A stretch of DNA of 64,000 nucleotides from Isoperla grammatica (GCA_945910005.1 OX246744.1:45650850-45714849), one strand, 5' to 3'; positions 1 through 10,418 are shown, numbered from the stretch's first letter. Notes: generated from the sequence alone by a model not told the origin. Numbers and translations: made by a program.

Positions 1-1007
1 GCGTCCTCGCTACCCCCGGCTACGACGAGACTCAGCTCGCCATAGACGGTAACACCCACTAGATTCTTACAAATAAACTTCTATGTGTTGACACTTACAA
101 AACATCTTATCGATCATATATATATATTATTTTGTAACTGTCACCGGTGTACTTGCAAAATGTTTAAAATCTTTTCCTTTTTTTCATAGTATTATGTTGT
201 GGTAGCGGGTGGGGGGGGGGGGGGGGGGAGGATAGGATGTAACGTTTAGGATGCGAGCTACACTAAAATGACTCTAGTGTACAATGTTCCCGTCTTGTTG
301 CAGATATAGTCACCGCCCTCTACAACAGCGCAGACCTGACGCTGCCTCAATCAGACAAGGCGCTACTAGGTAATAAATACGCAAACCTTTATGGTAGTAC
401 CCATGGCAACGGCCAATGGCAACCATGGTTGATGGTTGCCATGGTACAGCGAATTAGTAGAGTACTAAACATTTAATTTTATCATTGGCCCTTCAGAAGT
501 TCACTTTTCACAATTACTATACTGCTTACAGATACATGGTGACTTTTAGCGGGCCCTGGCTCATCCTCTCGATTAGCTTCATTGCCATAATATGAGACGT
601 AAAGCCCAAATATCTCAACCTCATCGTTATGAAGTGATTAATTGATTGATATTTGGGCTTAACGTCTCATATTTTTGCAACGTGGCTAATCGAGACGATG
701 AGAGGTCCGTATTCATAGTCGTCCCCTATCTCGAGGGGCGGCCGTTGTTGCTGTGGATTTGTCTAATATATGCATGAAACTGTAAGCTGGCAACAACGGG
801 TTTTTTTTTTTTTTTTTAGAGACTATGAATTCCATTCTAAAAGTTTTTTGGTGAATTTGGAGATAGCTATTGTGTATTGGACAGCAGTGTTGTTGATGTC
901 ACATACACAGCTCTGACGTCACGGTTCTGTCTGCAGCGTCATGCCCCGAGGAGGTCACGTGCTCCCTCTGCTGGGGTCGCCGTCGAGCCACCCCCTTCCT
1001 CCCGTGA
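1..1007 (+). CDS. 3' end of an unidentified gene (last three coding exons)
   Basis: Three exons join in one open frame with GT-AG borders. Exon A is 1-48 (enters from outside the window, donor at 49), exon B 304-369 (acceptor after ttgttgcag, donor gtaata) and exon C 937-1007 (acceptor after tctgtctgcag, stop TGA 1005-1007). Both junctions are phase 1 and the reading frame passes cleanly through both, which is the main support. The predicted tail is about 60 residues, beginning VLATPGYDETQLAIDD and ending WGRRRATPFLP. It has no membrane segment or domain I recognise, only an acidic stretch followed by a Cys-containing, Arg-rich end. The only AATAAA downstream is at 2181, so the 3' UTR would be about 1.2 kb and would include the 72-bp satellite and a MITE. 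Exon C is the least certain part. The product is unknown. Confidence 0.45.
559..702. mobile_element. MITE with inverted arms around ATATGAGACGT/ACGTCTCATAT
   Basis: The left side runs ctcatcctctcgattagc then atatgagacgtaaagccc. The right side is its approximate reverse complement, ending gctaatcgagacgatgagag. Arms are roughly 45-50 bp each with a short AT-rich centre. Related terminal sequence (gcaacg..actaatcgagacgat) recurs at about 2523-2550, 8757-8785 and, in the opposite direction, 22275-22303, so this is a dispersed family. No autonomous partner is visible. Confidence 0.6.
708..834. mobile_element. MITE family A, degenerate copy 1
   Basis: Begins attcatagtcgtcccctat and ends gactatgaattcc. 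The ends and the interior (cgttgttgctgtggatttg, caacaacgg) match the three intact 139-bp family A copies at 3998, 9735 and 51372. This copy is shorter, more diverged and contains a 17-nt T run, so it looks older. Confidence 0.65.
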
Positions 1008-1319
1008 CGTCACTTCCGTCTGATACCGCGGCACGGCGACGCCCGTCCTACCTGCAGGACCACCTTGCACCTGCAGACGGACACCTGCATCGCACCTGCA
1101 GATACTCGCCCGACTTCTCAACCCCGCACACCAGTCAACGGAGACGACTACCAAATATTATCCTAGTGTTTCTGTCATGGCGGAGGCCAAGAAAGTAAAT
1201 CAATGTATTTGCTCGTTGGCTTCGTATTGCAACTTGTAATCCATTACTCCTGCACTAATATGGATATAGTTTCAATCATAGTAAGCCACTCGAACACGTT
1301 ATAAGCTCATCACTTGCTA

Positions 1320-2146
1320 GATATTATTTTAATTTTGTGTACGAATATTATTAGAGATTCCTCCAATCTTACGCACGAATAATGTTTGCATATTGTGTAC
1401 GAATGTAACACATTACTTCAGTCTTATGCACGCATGTTATAGTGGACCCAAGATTACTTTACACCTGCTTTCGTCACATCCGGGGCAGTCGTAGCCAACC
1501 AGCGAACCGCCCGAGACACATCTGCGCCAATACCGATCGCTGATTGGCTACGAACCAGTCGCCTGTGACGAAAGCATGTGTAAGGTAGTCTTGAGACAAC
1601 TATACCACCCATTTAATTTTGTGTACGAATATTGACACATTTCTCTAATCTTACGCACGAATATTACTACTTACTAGATCTAGTTCAAACTTGTGTACGA
1701 ATATTTACACATTTCTCTAATCTTACGCACGAATATTACTACTTACTAGATCTAGTTCAAACTTGTGTACGAATATTTACACATTCCTCTTATCTTACGC
1801 ACGAATATTATTACTTACTAGATCTAGTTCAAACTTGTGTACGAATATTTACACATTCCTCTTATCTTACGCACGAATATTATTACTTACTAGATCTAGT
1901 TCAAACTTGTGTACGAATATTTACACATTTCTCTTATCTTACGCACGAATATTACTACTTACTAGATCTAGTTCAAACTTGTGTACGAATATTTACACAT
2001 TTATCTAATCTTACGCACGAATCTTACTACTTACTAGATCTAGTTCAAACTTGTGTACGAATATTTACACATTACTCTAATATTACGCACGAATATTATT
2101 ACTTACTAGATCTAGTTTAAACTTGTGTACGAATATTATTATTATA
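1320..2146. repeat. 72-bp satellite array, interrupted by a MITE
   Basis: The anchor TTGTGTACGAATATT occurs at 1619, 1691, 1763, 1835, 1907, 1979, 2051 and 2123, an exact 72-bp period over seven units plus a partial one. Two degenerate units (about 1332 and 1392) lie before a MITE that sits at 1442-1600. Because 72 is a multiple of three, the array stays open and could read as a 24-residue repeated peptide for 162 residues. I regard that as an artefact of period length, since the array sits in a probable 3' UTR and other frames are open too. Confidence 0.9.
1442..1600. mobile_element. MITE family B copy 1
   Basis: Inverted ends (gtggacccaagattac / gtagtcttgagacaac) with subterminal CTTTCGTCACA and TGTGACGAAAG. 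The centre contains accgatcgctgattggctac. It is flanked by TATA at 1438-1441 and 1601-1604. It shares ends and centre with the copies at 5697 and 12925 and is inserted inside the 72-bp satellite. Confidence 0.85.
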
Positions 2147-2180
2147 CCACTTAGACATTGTTGTAGTCTTACTTTTGTGA

Positions 2181-2186
2181 AATAAA
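2181..2186 (+). promoter_or_regulatory. candidate polyadenylation signal for the 1-1007 gene
   Basis: This is the first AATAAA downstream of the stop at 1007 on this strand. It lies just past the satellite. Assignment to the upstream gene is inferred from position only. Confidence 0.35.
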
Positions 2187-2219
2187 GTTTTTGACAAATA
2201 CACTCTTGAATGTTGAACC

Positions 2220-2430
2220 CCGTCTGGGCCCGGGTTAGAGTTGGCCCAGTGGTGACTCTGCCTGTCGTAAGAGGCGACTAAAAGACGTACTCCCTAACTC
2301 CCTTGTCTCCTCAAACCTCATCATCCGTGTACTGTACTTGGTTGGTCCCGGTAAAGAAGAGGTCCAGGGTAGCTCTGCCTATCGCACGAGTGGACAAAGG
2401 GCAAACAATACAGTTCACAGTTAAAAAAAA
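2220..2430. repeat. retroposon-like 3' fragment with CTGTCGTAAGAGGCGACTAAA
   Basis: The block around 2258-2283 reads actctgcctgtcgtaagagg then cgactaaa. A diverged relative (actctgcctgtcgttatagg) is at about 26590. From memory, similar wording occurs in dispersed LINE/SINE tails of invertebrates, but no reverse-transcriptase frame is present here and the exact family is not identified. Confidence 0.3.
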
Positions 2431-2641
2431 AAAAAATCACGCTCATATATAACTTTTTCAATACTATTGTGTATGCGAATTCATAATACAAAAAAAAAAA
2501 CACTAATTTGGCGCGTATTTTTTTGCAACGACGCTAATCGTGATGACGATACAGGAGGGCGTAGAAGCCTCCAGGAGCCACAATTCACATTCCACACAAC
2601 AAGTTCGAATTCAGGCATAATTGACGAGGGACAAATCCGCT

Positions 2642-3319
2642 GACACTTATCTCTTTCTAGCTGTTATAATATTCACGTTTCAGGTATAACCTATAGGAAA
2701 GCGTATTTAGTTCACATACCAATGGTCAATATAAAGGTTATTTCAAAATTATAGACCCAGTAGTTAACTTGTTATAACAATTCGCGCATCAAGAGGATAA
2801 AATGAGCAAGGTGTGTTTTATTTTTTCAACTTCAATTGGCGAAAAACTAATGATCGGATTTTGACGAGAGTTTCTTTAGCACGTCTTCCAATAATGTGAG
2901 ACAAGCAAATACACTCTCAGAACGAAAATTCATAGCATGCAATAATATGCCGGTTGGGCCTCAAAAGTAGCTATTTTGACTGTGAAACTAGCATATTAGT
3001 GCATGCTATGAATTTTCGTTCTAGGCATTTTCTATCTTGAAAGTTTATTTGCTTATTGTCTCACATCATTGGTATGTATTCTTAAGAAACTCTCGTCCAA
3101 ATCCGATCATTAGTTTTTCGCCAGTTGAAGTTGAAAAAACAAAGCACACCTTGTTCATTTTATCCTCTTCGGTGCGTGAATTGTTATAACAAGTTAACTA
3201 CTTCGTCTATAATTTTGAAATAACCTTTATATTGACCACTGGTATGTGAACTAAATATATTTTCCTATAGGTTATATCTTAAAAATGAATATTATACCAG
3301 CTAGAACGAGATAAGTGTG
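2642..3319. mobile_element. 678-bp foldback element (family D)
   Basis: The two halves are imperfect inverted copies for about 310 bp each, meeting near 2975. Matching pairs include acttatctc/gagataagt at the outer ends, ttgttataacaatt/aattgttataacaa, gatcggatttt/aaatccgatc, and gcatgctatgaattttcgtt on both sides of the short loop. No coding capacity is seen. Confidence 0.85.
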
Positions 3320-3997
3320 GATGTGTTTTGCGTGGATCCGTCCGGACAGTAGGGACTTTTCCCAACTGCTAGTCACGTGACACAGTACTCGGCGCAAGCT
3401 CCATCGTCGTCAATTCCTTTCAGTATTCCCAACAAAAAGTCACAGAACAGACCCCGTGACGTCACGACGATAGCGTGCCGCGCTATGTTCACCACGTCTC
3501 GTCACAGTAACGGGCAAAGCTGCCGCGCGTGTTGATAATATCAGAACAAGATCCTATCTAGAGACATAATTATATAAACAACCACGAGATCTTCAGAACC
3601 AGCCGGTCCGACAACCACAGGATTATATACATATAGCGTTTCCGTGAAAAAGATGCTACAACTCAATTAAAAAACAAACTAAAAATGTCGCTGTTAAATG
3701 TATAAGAGAGGAAATAGATCGAAAAATTAAACATTTAACTGTTCATTATTAATGAAATCAAGTTCATCGTGGGAGACACTTTTAATTAGGTTGTGTTCTC
3801 ATTCTAATAATATGTCGAGTAATTCAAGTATTGAGGTGTTTAGTCTATTCAGTAATTATATTAACCTAATTAGAAATTACTGTTACTTGTGTTATTGTAA
3901 ACGAAAATATTTGTAAACTTTTTTTAATCTGATTATTGTTTCAATCAAGTGCTATCAGTGCTCAAGACTGGTGCCATTTATATTATATTATAAGGTT
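3320..3997. other. no gene seen; GC-richer patch then AT-rich DNA
   Basis: 3330-3535 is GC-richer with a CRE-like GTGACGTCAC near 3461 and a CACGTG at about 3373, but no convincing exon follows. 3540-3997 is AT-rich with no recognisable feature. Confidence 0.3.
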
Positions 3998-4136
3998 GGA
4001 ATTCATAGTCGGCCCCTACACCTAGGGGCACCCATTGTTGCTATGGATTTGTTTTGTTTATGGGAAATAACATGGAAACAATTGTTACCTTAGCAACAAT
4101 GGGCGCCCCTAGGTGTAGGGGCCGACTATGAATTCC
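3998..4136. mobile_element. MITE family A copy 2 (139 bp, palindromic)
   Basis: The 3' arm is the near-perfect reverse complement of the 5' arm, which begins GGAATTCATAGTCGGCCCCT. The centre includes TTGTTGCTATGG. Adding the outer GGTTGG/CCAGTG brings the flanks to TAA on both sides. A TAA duplication fits the TWA target of PIF/Harbinger elements. Copies at 9735 and 51372 are exactly the same length. Confidence 0.9.
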
Positions 4137-4184
4137 AGTGTAAGTATGTATGTAATTATTCCCTTACCGATTTTGAAGCAAGTA

Positions 4185-4206
4185 AGCAAATAAATAAATA
4201 AATACA
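4185..4206. repeat. (AAAT)n microsatellite
   Basis: Five or so AAAT units following a short unique stretch. Confidence 0.8.
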
Positions 4207-4735
4207 AAAATAACGCTTTTAGACGCTAAAACACTATTTTCTACAAAAAAAAAGGTTTTCCATTTCAACTGAGAATCAGTTGCGCTCACTGTGGCAACTG
4301 GCAACATTTCAATTCTATTGATTTCAATTCAACCCACAAGATATCATTTTTCAATAAAAGCACAAGGAGGGAACCCCCTTCACCCATCTCTTAAAAGGCG
4401 GGGGAGGGAGACATGAGGGGGCATAGACGCTATTTTGTATTTAAATTGAAAGTGCTACTTGAAAGTGCTATTATATTCCCGTCCATCTGTAGCCTTTATG
4501 CCTTATGATTAACTCATGTGTTTCGTATAAGAATTGAAGGGTGCACGTTAGCTTCGCCTGGTGGTGGTCTTGTGTGTTAAAAACAATGGAGTTAATACAA
4601 GAAATGAAATAAAATACAAGGAAACCCAACAAAGGAGGTCGTAAGTGCTATTTTAAAAAGGCAAACAATTACGTGTTTGGAACAGCATATATATAGTTCA
4701 TGCCATTGATCGTAATTTACACCACAGTTTTCCAA
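4207..4735. other. no gene seen
   Basis: AT-rich unique-looking sequence. I see no exon, repeat unit or inverted ends that I can support. Confidence 0.3.
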
Positions 4736-5036
4736 TTCTCTGTCTGTCTATCTATCCGTCTATCTGCCTGTCTATCTATCTGTCTGTCTGCATGGCTATC
4801 TGTCAGTCTGTTTGACTGTATGTCTGTCTGTTTACCTGTTTGTCTATCTGTCTGTCTGTCTGCTTTGCTATCTGTCTGTCAGTCTGTTTGACTGTATGTC
4901 TGTCTGTTTACCTGTTTGTCTATCTGGCTGTCTGTCTATCTGTCTGTCTATCAGTCAGTCTGTCTGTCTGTCTATGTGTCTGTCTGTATCAGTCTGTCTG
5001 TCTGCCTGTCTGTCTGCCTGTCTGTCTGTCTGTCAA
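4736..5036. repeat. (CTGT)n microsatellite, impure
   Basis: Continuous TCTG/TCTA/TGCC tetranucleotide variants for about 300 bp. The Cys-Leu-Ser-Val peptides it can encode in all frames are artefacts of the repeat. It includes an internal duplication of a 69-70-bp block (about 4804-4850 and 4874-4920). Confidence 0.95.
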
Positions 5037-5292
5037 CCCCCCAGCTAGACGTGTTATATTGACAAGCAGCGCTAATTAAGAGTAGCGGCCAGACAGGGAA
5101 CCACCGGACTGCATGGGTGGAGTCTTTTATCACTCGAGGTGTGGCCGCACTTTGTTTGTGTATAATTGCCCTTCCGGTCGTCTCGTCGGTCGTTAAACCG
5201 GAAGTGACGAGAGAGAAGAAGCCACCTGGGATGTCGATATGTGTGTGTAATCCGGCTTAGTATTAGTATTAGTATTAGTGTTAGTGTCAGCG
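5037..5292. other. spacer between two CTGT microsatellites
   Basis: Contains an inverted pair of ETS-like sites, CTTCCGG near 5171 and ACCGGAAGTGAC near 5198, and a short (TATTAG)n run at 5258-5283. No exon is recognised. Confidence 0.35.
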
Positions 5293-5371
5293 CGGCGCGT
5301 TGGTCTGTCTGTCTGTCTGTCTGTCTGCCTGTCTGTCCGTCTATCTGTGTGTCTGTCTGTCTGTCTGTCTG
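5293..5371. repeat. (GTCT)n microsatellite
   Basis: Nearly pure GTCT repeats interrupted by a few single-base variants. Confidence 0.95.
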
Positions 5372-5696
5372 ATGACGTCGCGACGCCTGTGGGGGTGACT
5401 GGACTAGACGACAGTTTGATCGCCACACATCCGGTCGAGGTGGGTCCCTCCTCGTGGTGACCGATGCCCGCAAAGAGGGCGCTCGTGCATATCTTTCTTT
5501 ATACATCTCATCTGACCCTTTATCATCTTCCAATTGTCTCATTCATCGTTTACTGCAGCCTGAACTTCTACCCCTATGTGCTCATCCCTCTGGCCCCTAA
5601 CCTGTTAACCGAATACCTTAAAATGACGACCCCGAACGAGATACTTTTTTCAGTTCTAAATTCAATCATTTATCATTAATTACGAATTATAATATA

Positions 5697-5859
5697 GGCA
5701 ACCCAAGACTACCTAACAGATAGATGCTTTCGTCACAGGCGAGGCACTCATAGCCAACCAGCGAACCACCCGAGACAAGCGCGCGCAAATACCGATCGCT
5801 GATTGGCTACGAATACCTCGCCTGTGACGAAAGCATATGTAAGGTTGTCTTGGGTTGCC
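5697..5859. mobile_element. MITE family B copy 2 (163 bp)
   Basis: Strong terminal inverted repeats, GGCAACCCAAGAC at the left and GTCTTGGGTTGCC at the right, then GCTTTCGTCACAGGCGAG / CTCGCCTGTGACGAAAGC. TATA precedes the element and CATA follows it. It has the same internal gattggctac segment as the other two copies. Confidence 0.9.
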
Positions 5860-5978
5860 CATACAAATCGTAATGAGTACAATTTTTGTGTAACTATTTA
5901 AAATCATTGTTTAGCTGATATAGGAAACCAAACCCTGGGTGGTGTTTTTGACTTGTTCAATATCCTGAAGCGTTCTCA

Positions 5979-6287
5979 GCTGGTATAGGTCTCTCACAGC
6001 AATTGAAGTAAGATAGTATCAGGACCGCCCACATTTGGTCGCGAATCACTGACGTTTTTCCCGATTATCTAGTACAACTTGGTTGCGGTAAGTTTTTTGA
6101 CGGTAACGCACAAGAAAACGTGCAAGCAGGTTTCCGTCAAAAAACATAACGCAACCAAATTGTACTATAGATAATCGGGAAAAACGTTACAGTGATTCGC
6201 ACTTGGTTGGTAAGAAACTAATTGTGGGCGGTCCTGACTCCCCTGACACCATCTTACTTCTTGGTATGAGAGACGTCTTTACCCAGC
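5979..6287. mobile_element. 309-bp foldback element (family C)
   Basis: The outer pair is gctggtataggtctctc with gagagacgtctttacccagc. Inner pairs are aggaccgcccaca/tgtgggcggtcct and cccgattatctagtac/gtactatagataatcggg, closing on a loop near 6115 (aagaaaacg). Single copy in this window. Confidence 0.85.
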
Positions 6288-6948
6288 CATCCCACCCCCT
6301 CACATAACTGTAAACCTGCTAATGCTAACAACCTTGGCGGTAAATATTATCACAGCCCCAAGTATTTACCCTATAACGGGGCGACATGTGTGGGGTAGAC
6401 CTCTCAATGTGCGGGACAGACCTCTGTAGACCTTCAAGTAAGTGTGTGTGTGTACACAGTTGGCCCCGACGGTGGTTGTAAAACCCAGGGGATGTTTGTT
6501 TACGAGGGGGAGGGGGGGTGTTCACGACAACAAACAAACAGGGCAGAGTATATTTTAAAACCGTTAAATTTTCGTCGAGATGACAATCGAAATAGAATTC
6601 AGACAAGTGGCCAACCGTGTTTTTTTTTATTGGCAGGGTAGTTTATAGCCGCAATTCGTCAGCCCACTGTGCTTTCTCGAAAGTGAAATAAAAATTCAAA
6701 GTGTTTTATGATTTCCTTTTCTTTGTGAGTGCAGTGGATGTAGTTTCAGAGAAAAGTAACGGTGTTTTTGAGTACGCAGTAAAATGGTAACAACCCCGGA
6801 GTAACTATTAAAGTTAGGAGATAAAGGTTCGTTCGTATTTAAACGTGAATAATTATAGTACTCACAGATGGGGAGGTTTTAATCATCAAAACATTAACGA
6901 CCACTGAGGAAATGTTCTTATTTGATGGCGGAATTCATATAAACTACA
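6288..6948. other. no gene seen
   Basis: Includes a short GT run at 6444 and G-rich runs near 6510. No exon with splice sites or recognisable product is visible. 6939-6948 is the left target duplication of the following SINE. Confidence 0.3.
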
Positions 6949-7227
6949 ACCGATAGAGGTGGCTCAGCGGTGAGACGCGCGAGACTCTAATCCGGGAGGT
7001 CGCTGGTTCGATTCCGGCCACCGGCAGTCCTGACTGAAGGTTTATTCCGAGGTTTTCCTCAGTCGTAAAGGCGAATGCTGGGATTGAGTCCTAGTAACAG
7101 TCCTCGGACATTCCATCCCAGCTATCCAAACACCCTAATAACCTAGTTAGTCACCTGAAGAGGGGCACATCAGGTAGAGCTGGTGTGCACCCTGTAACGG
7201 GTATTCCTACGAAAAATTATTATTATT
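6949..7227 (+). mobile_element. tRNA-derived SINE with perfect 10-bp TSD
   Basis: The head carries a Pol III A box (TGGCTCAGCGG, about 6960) and a perfect B box (GGTTCGATTCC, about 7005). A roughly 170-bp body follows, then a TTATTATTATTA tail. The element is bounded by ATAAACTACA at 6939-6948 and again at 7228-7237, the hallmark of target-primed insertion. A second copy on the other strand (18335-18950) shares head and body, including TGCTGGGATTG and AAGAGGGGCAC. The tail presumably mimics a partner LINE, which is not in this window. Confidence 0.9.
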
Positions 7228-7237
7228 ATAAACTACA

Positions 7238-8270
7238 GTATTTACTAAAATACGACCATACGTACATACTTTATTTGTGGTATTCTTTTTGAAAAGATCA
7301 GTCGATCAGAAATAGCTGGGCACGATTTAGCCCTCCACTCGTGAAATATAACGATAACAACGGACAAAATATTTTCGTCCACTAGTTGGCTACGACATCT
7401 TGAACGGACTATAGACAGCAACACTGTCAGTCACGCTAATCACAACAGTATAGTGAGGGGGGAGGGGGGGGTGGGGGGGACAACCCTCGCCATCAAGTTA
7501 ACATCTGTGACCATTATAGGTCAAATCAGATCGCTTGCCGCCCTCTTCGCTGACAATACAACCCTCAATAAATGCGTCCAGCCCCAGTGAGTGAGGGAGT
7601 AATAAACCATATATTACCCACTTGAAGATGTCTTGCTATGGGTTTATATGACAACGCACCACTCTTGAGTCAATGCTGTGAGTACACGCTGACAGCCGTA
7701 GACATAATATAGTCAATGCTTTGAGCACACCACTGACAGCCGTAGGCACACATATAAATCAAGCGTATAGCTTGGGATAGAAACCTTACATTTATTGTGC
7801 ACTTGTCTTGTTATTTTATAGCCTCGATCCCACTATTCAGTACAATCGGAAGCCATATTGGATATAGAAGAGAGGACGAACGGTTTCCGTTGCACCCTAC
7901 AGTAGATTTACTATTGTTGCCATGTGTGTACATAAATACTGCAATATTTGTGTCTTAAAACCTGTCCCGTACCCAACGCTCGCAATATTCACTCATAGGG
8001 TACGTTCCTAAACATGATAAAAAAGCGAAAATATGTAAAAAAAAAAAATGAGGGGAAAAGTAATGAAATAAACAAAATCATATATATTCTAATCGTGAAC
8101 TCATGAATACGTAATGAAATATAATAAAATCCTACAACGGTCGAATTCCACCGTTGCTATGAAGTGTTTTACGAGCTTCGTAATAATGCAATTTGAAAAC
8201 ACCGCTATAAAAGTGCGAACGCTGTAACGCCCGAACGAATAAACTGCTCGAGAGCGGCAGTAATTCCCAC
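7238..8270. other. no gene seen; G-run and short direct repeat
   Basis: 7455-7480 is a run of G tracts with quadruplex potential. A short direct repeat (gtcaatgct-tgagyacac-ctgacagccgta) lies at about 7669-7745. The remainder is unremarkable AT-rich sequence. Confidence 0.3.
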
Positions 8271-8632
8271 ATTATCTATATTGCGCATGGAGGCCACATT
8301 GGAGGCCACAATGGCTGTGATTGGTAGTTCATTGTTACTATGTTCCAGCTGGCGTTTGATGCTAATTCAACTGTTCTCTAACTTTGTTTGCTATTATCAC
8401 TTAAAATCAACATAAACAAACTCTTTTGTCTCGATTACTCTTTTAATCGTTTACAAAGGCATACAATAATAATTTTCGTACACTTTATCAGGGGATATAC
8501 GTGTTCAAACTTGTCATATTTCCCCGTAAACAATATTATTCGTTTTCTATCGACAGCTAAATGAAACTTGAAATAGTACTATAGGTGTCCTCCAATATGG
8601 CCGATGTGACGTCACGTGAATACTCCCTATAG
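8271..8632 (-). mobile_element. non-autonomous element family E copy 1
   Basis: On the minus strand it starts CTATAGGGAGTATTCACG and continues TGACGTCACATCGGCCATAT. The interior matches the copies at 14239 and 43799 over the whole length (for example the segments around acgattaaaagagtaat and ggggatatacgtgttcaaac). The far end here is degraded. Confidence 0.85.
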
Positions 8633-9300
8633 TCGCCTCGACGTATCAAGTAATGTGCTGACGTCACAGACTGTACAATTGCACATCATTACTTTCTTGA
8701 TAATCCGTATACTTGTCCATTCAGATGATACTTGGGATTTAACGTTTCCCGTTTTTTGCAACGAGACTAATCGAGACGATCTGAGAGATCATGAAGAGGG
8801 AAAAAACGCAACATGACATCCATGCCCAAGTCAGGAGTCGAACCTGGAACGCAGAGACCGCGGTCAACTGCGTTAAAACCATTCAATTCCATTCCTTAGT
8901 TTATTGTTTTAATTCCAAGACAGGAGTAGAAAAGAAGTAAATAAATTGACAATACGAAGGTCAAATAACACATTCTTGCAAAAACTTTTCGATTACTTGA
9001 AACAAAACAATCCCATCTTCAACGCTTCAAGCGTTATTTTATTTGTCAAGCTTGTGTAGTCGTGGGTTGTTTCCCGATACGCGGAGAACGAAAATTGCAG
9101 CCAAAAAAAAAACAAAAACCAAACAATGTTCAGTATAAGATTGTATACGACACTGACTTATTGTGTAGGGGTATACAGGCTATATATTAAATTTCCCCTC
9201 TATTCAGGGGAAAGCAAAGACATGTTGTTTCGTTTGTTCGGGAGTCGCCACACTTGATATATTCCGCCAGTTTATCATCCCTCTCTCAGACTTGTGAATT
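8633..9300. other. no gene seen; fragments of dispersed repeats
   Basis: 8740-8790 matches the terminal sequence of the 559-702 MITE family. 8835-8890 on the minus strand has a B-box-like GGTTCGACTCC, but no convincing tRNA fold. The remainder is AT-rich. Confidence 0.3.
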
Positions 9301-9547
9301 GACGCCATAAACAAGACGCTCGTTGTCAGCCTTCTGGGTGGGTGAGGGGGGTTGATACTCTCTGAACACGGGGGACCTAACTTCCTTTGTGATGTGGGAT
9401 TATTCTTGTATAATTATGTATCATTTATTTTTTATATTTACTTATATTTTTTATACTTATTTTTATTTTAAATATTTTTATATAATGTATTATGTTTTAT
9501 TGCAATAACTATTATTACTTTCTACTGTCTCCTGTGTGTATTATTGT

Positions 9548-10100
9548 TAGAGATGCACACGATAATCGATATTATCGTTCGATATTCGATATGCAATAAA
9601 ATTTCGATAATCGATAATACAAATATTATCGAATGGTCTGATTTCTAAAAAGCGGGTTCGTAAAGCATTATTTCGTTCTTCTCGGACCTTTCTGGTATTG
9701 AAATACTCAAAGATACCGCCAAAATACTAAGGTTGGAATTCATAGTCGGCCCCTACACCTAGGGGCGCCCATTGTAACCAAGGTAACAATTGTTTGCATG
9801 TTATTTCCCATAAACAAAACAAATCCATAGCAACAATGGGTGCCCCTAGGTGTAGGGGCCGACTATGAATTCCAACCTAAGCCTCAGGCCTCGTAAAATG
9901 TGATTATACCCTCAGAGTGTCACGTCAGATGTGTCCAAGTAATGTTGCCATACCATTATGTGCTCGATTAGGCGACATATCACTGAAACTGTAAAAGATT
10001 GCTTTAATTTTGTAAATTTATTATCGTTCGATATTATCGATCGATAATGCAGTCATCTTTCGATTATCGATAGTTTTTATTTTATCGATGTGCATCCCTA
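9548..10100. mobile_element. non-autonomous hAT element 1, perfect 8-bp TSD
   Basis: Starts TAGAGATGCACACGATAATC and ends CGATGTGCATCCCTA. ATTATTGT is duplicated at 9540-9547 and 10101-10108. The 8-bp duplication and TAGRGATG-type terminus are typical of hAT elements. The interior consists largely of ATCGATAAT-type motifs and holds a complete family A MITE at 9735-9873. No transposase is encoded. Confidence 0.92.
9735..9873. mobile_element. MITE family A copy 3 (139 bp), nested in hAT 1
   Basis: Same ends and length as the copies at 3998 and 51372, but with the centre in the opposite orientation. The extended ends GGTTGG/CCAACC are flanked by TAA on both sides, as expected for a Harbinger-type 3-bp duplication. 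Confidence 0.92.
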
Positions 10101-10264
10101 ATTATTGTATTGTATTATGTTTGCACTAGTGGTATTTCGATATCCTGTTTGCAAATAAAGGCATTATTGTTATTAATATTAGTCTTGTTTTATGATGATG
10201 AAGAAGATGCAGAACATATCTTTCTCTAGATTCTGTTGGACGAACACGGGTTCCATGGAAATTC

Positions 10265-10330
10265 TTTATATTCACGTGACGTCACTGACATTGTTGGCGG
10301 CCATATTGCCGTACATTAGGTATTGCAGTC
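10265..10330. repeat. partial family E end
   Basis: TATTCACGTGACGTCACTG followed by ggcggccatattg matches the terminal 50 or so bases of family E. The rest of the element is missing. Confidence 0.5.
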
Positions 10331-10418
10331 ACTTCCTACACATAGCGGCCACCATCCCGTACACTGACTGAGTTGTGTGTGCTGTTTTATCCCATGGTTT
10401 CATCCGTTTTGACGTTAT

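Larger units (their letters stand above)
370..936. other. intron with MITEs between exons B and C
   Basis: This intron carries a short palindrome built on CCATGGCAAC/GTTGCCATGG (about 395-441) and two inverted-repeat elements described separately (559-702 and 708-832). Nothing else is recognisable in it. Confidence 0.4.
9300..10180. repeat. AT-rich host repeat, possibly a LINE 3' tail, split by a hAT
   Basis: Outside the hAT at 9548-10100 the flanking sequence ends ttgcaaataaaggcattatt followed by TTATTAAT-type units. This resembles the 3' end of a non-LTR element, but no coding sequence accompanies it, so the assignment is tentative. Confidence 0.3.

Noticed and set aside
1632..2120. 162-codon frame made of a 24-residue repeat
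   Set aside because: It is a consequence of the 72-bp satellite period; other frames are open too and it lies in a probable 3' UTR.
4700..5079. Cys/Leu/Ser-rich frames
   Set aside because: They are translations of the CTGT microsatellite in several frames.
5258..5290. Interstitial telomere repeat
   Set aside because: The units are TATTAG/TGTTAG variants, not TTAGGG, and the run is too short.
5464..5679. 71-residue hydrophobic frame after an acceptor-like tttactgcag
   Set aside because: No recognisable family, no partner exon and a start upstream of the putative acceptor; not supported.
8823..8895. tRNA gene on the minus strand
   Set aside because: The B-box-like GGTTCGACTCC is good, but no full cloverleaf or A box is found; more likely a tRNA-derived repeat fragment. 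The same applies to 13979, 23695, 24411 and 26927.
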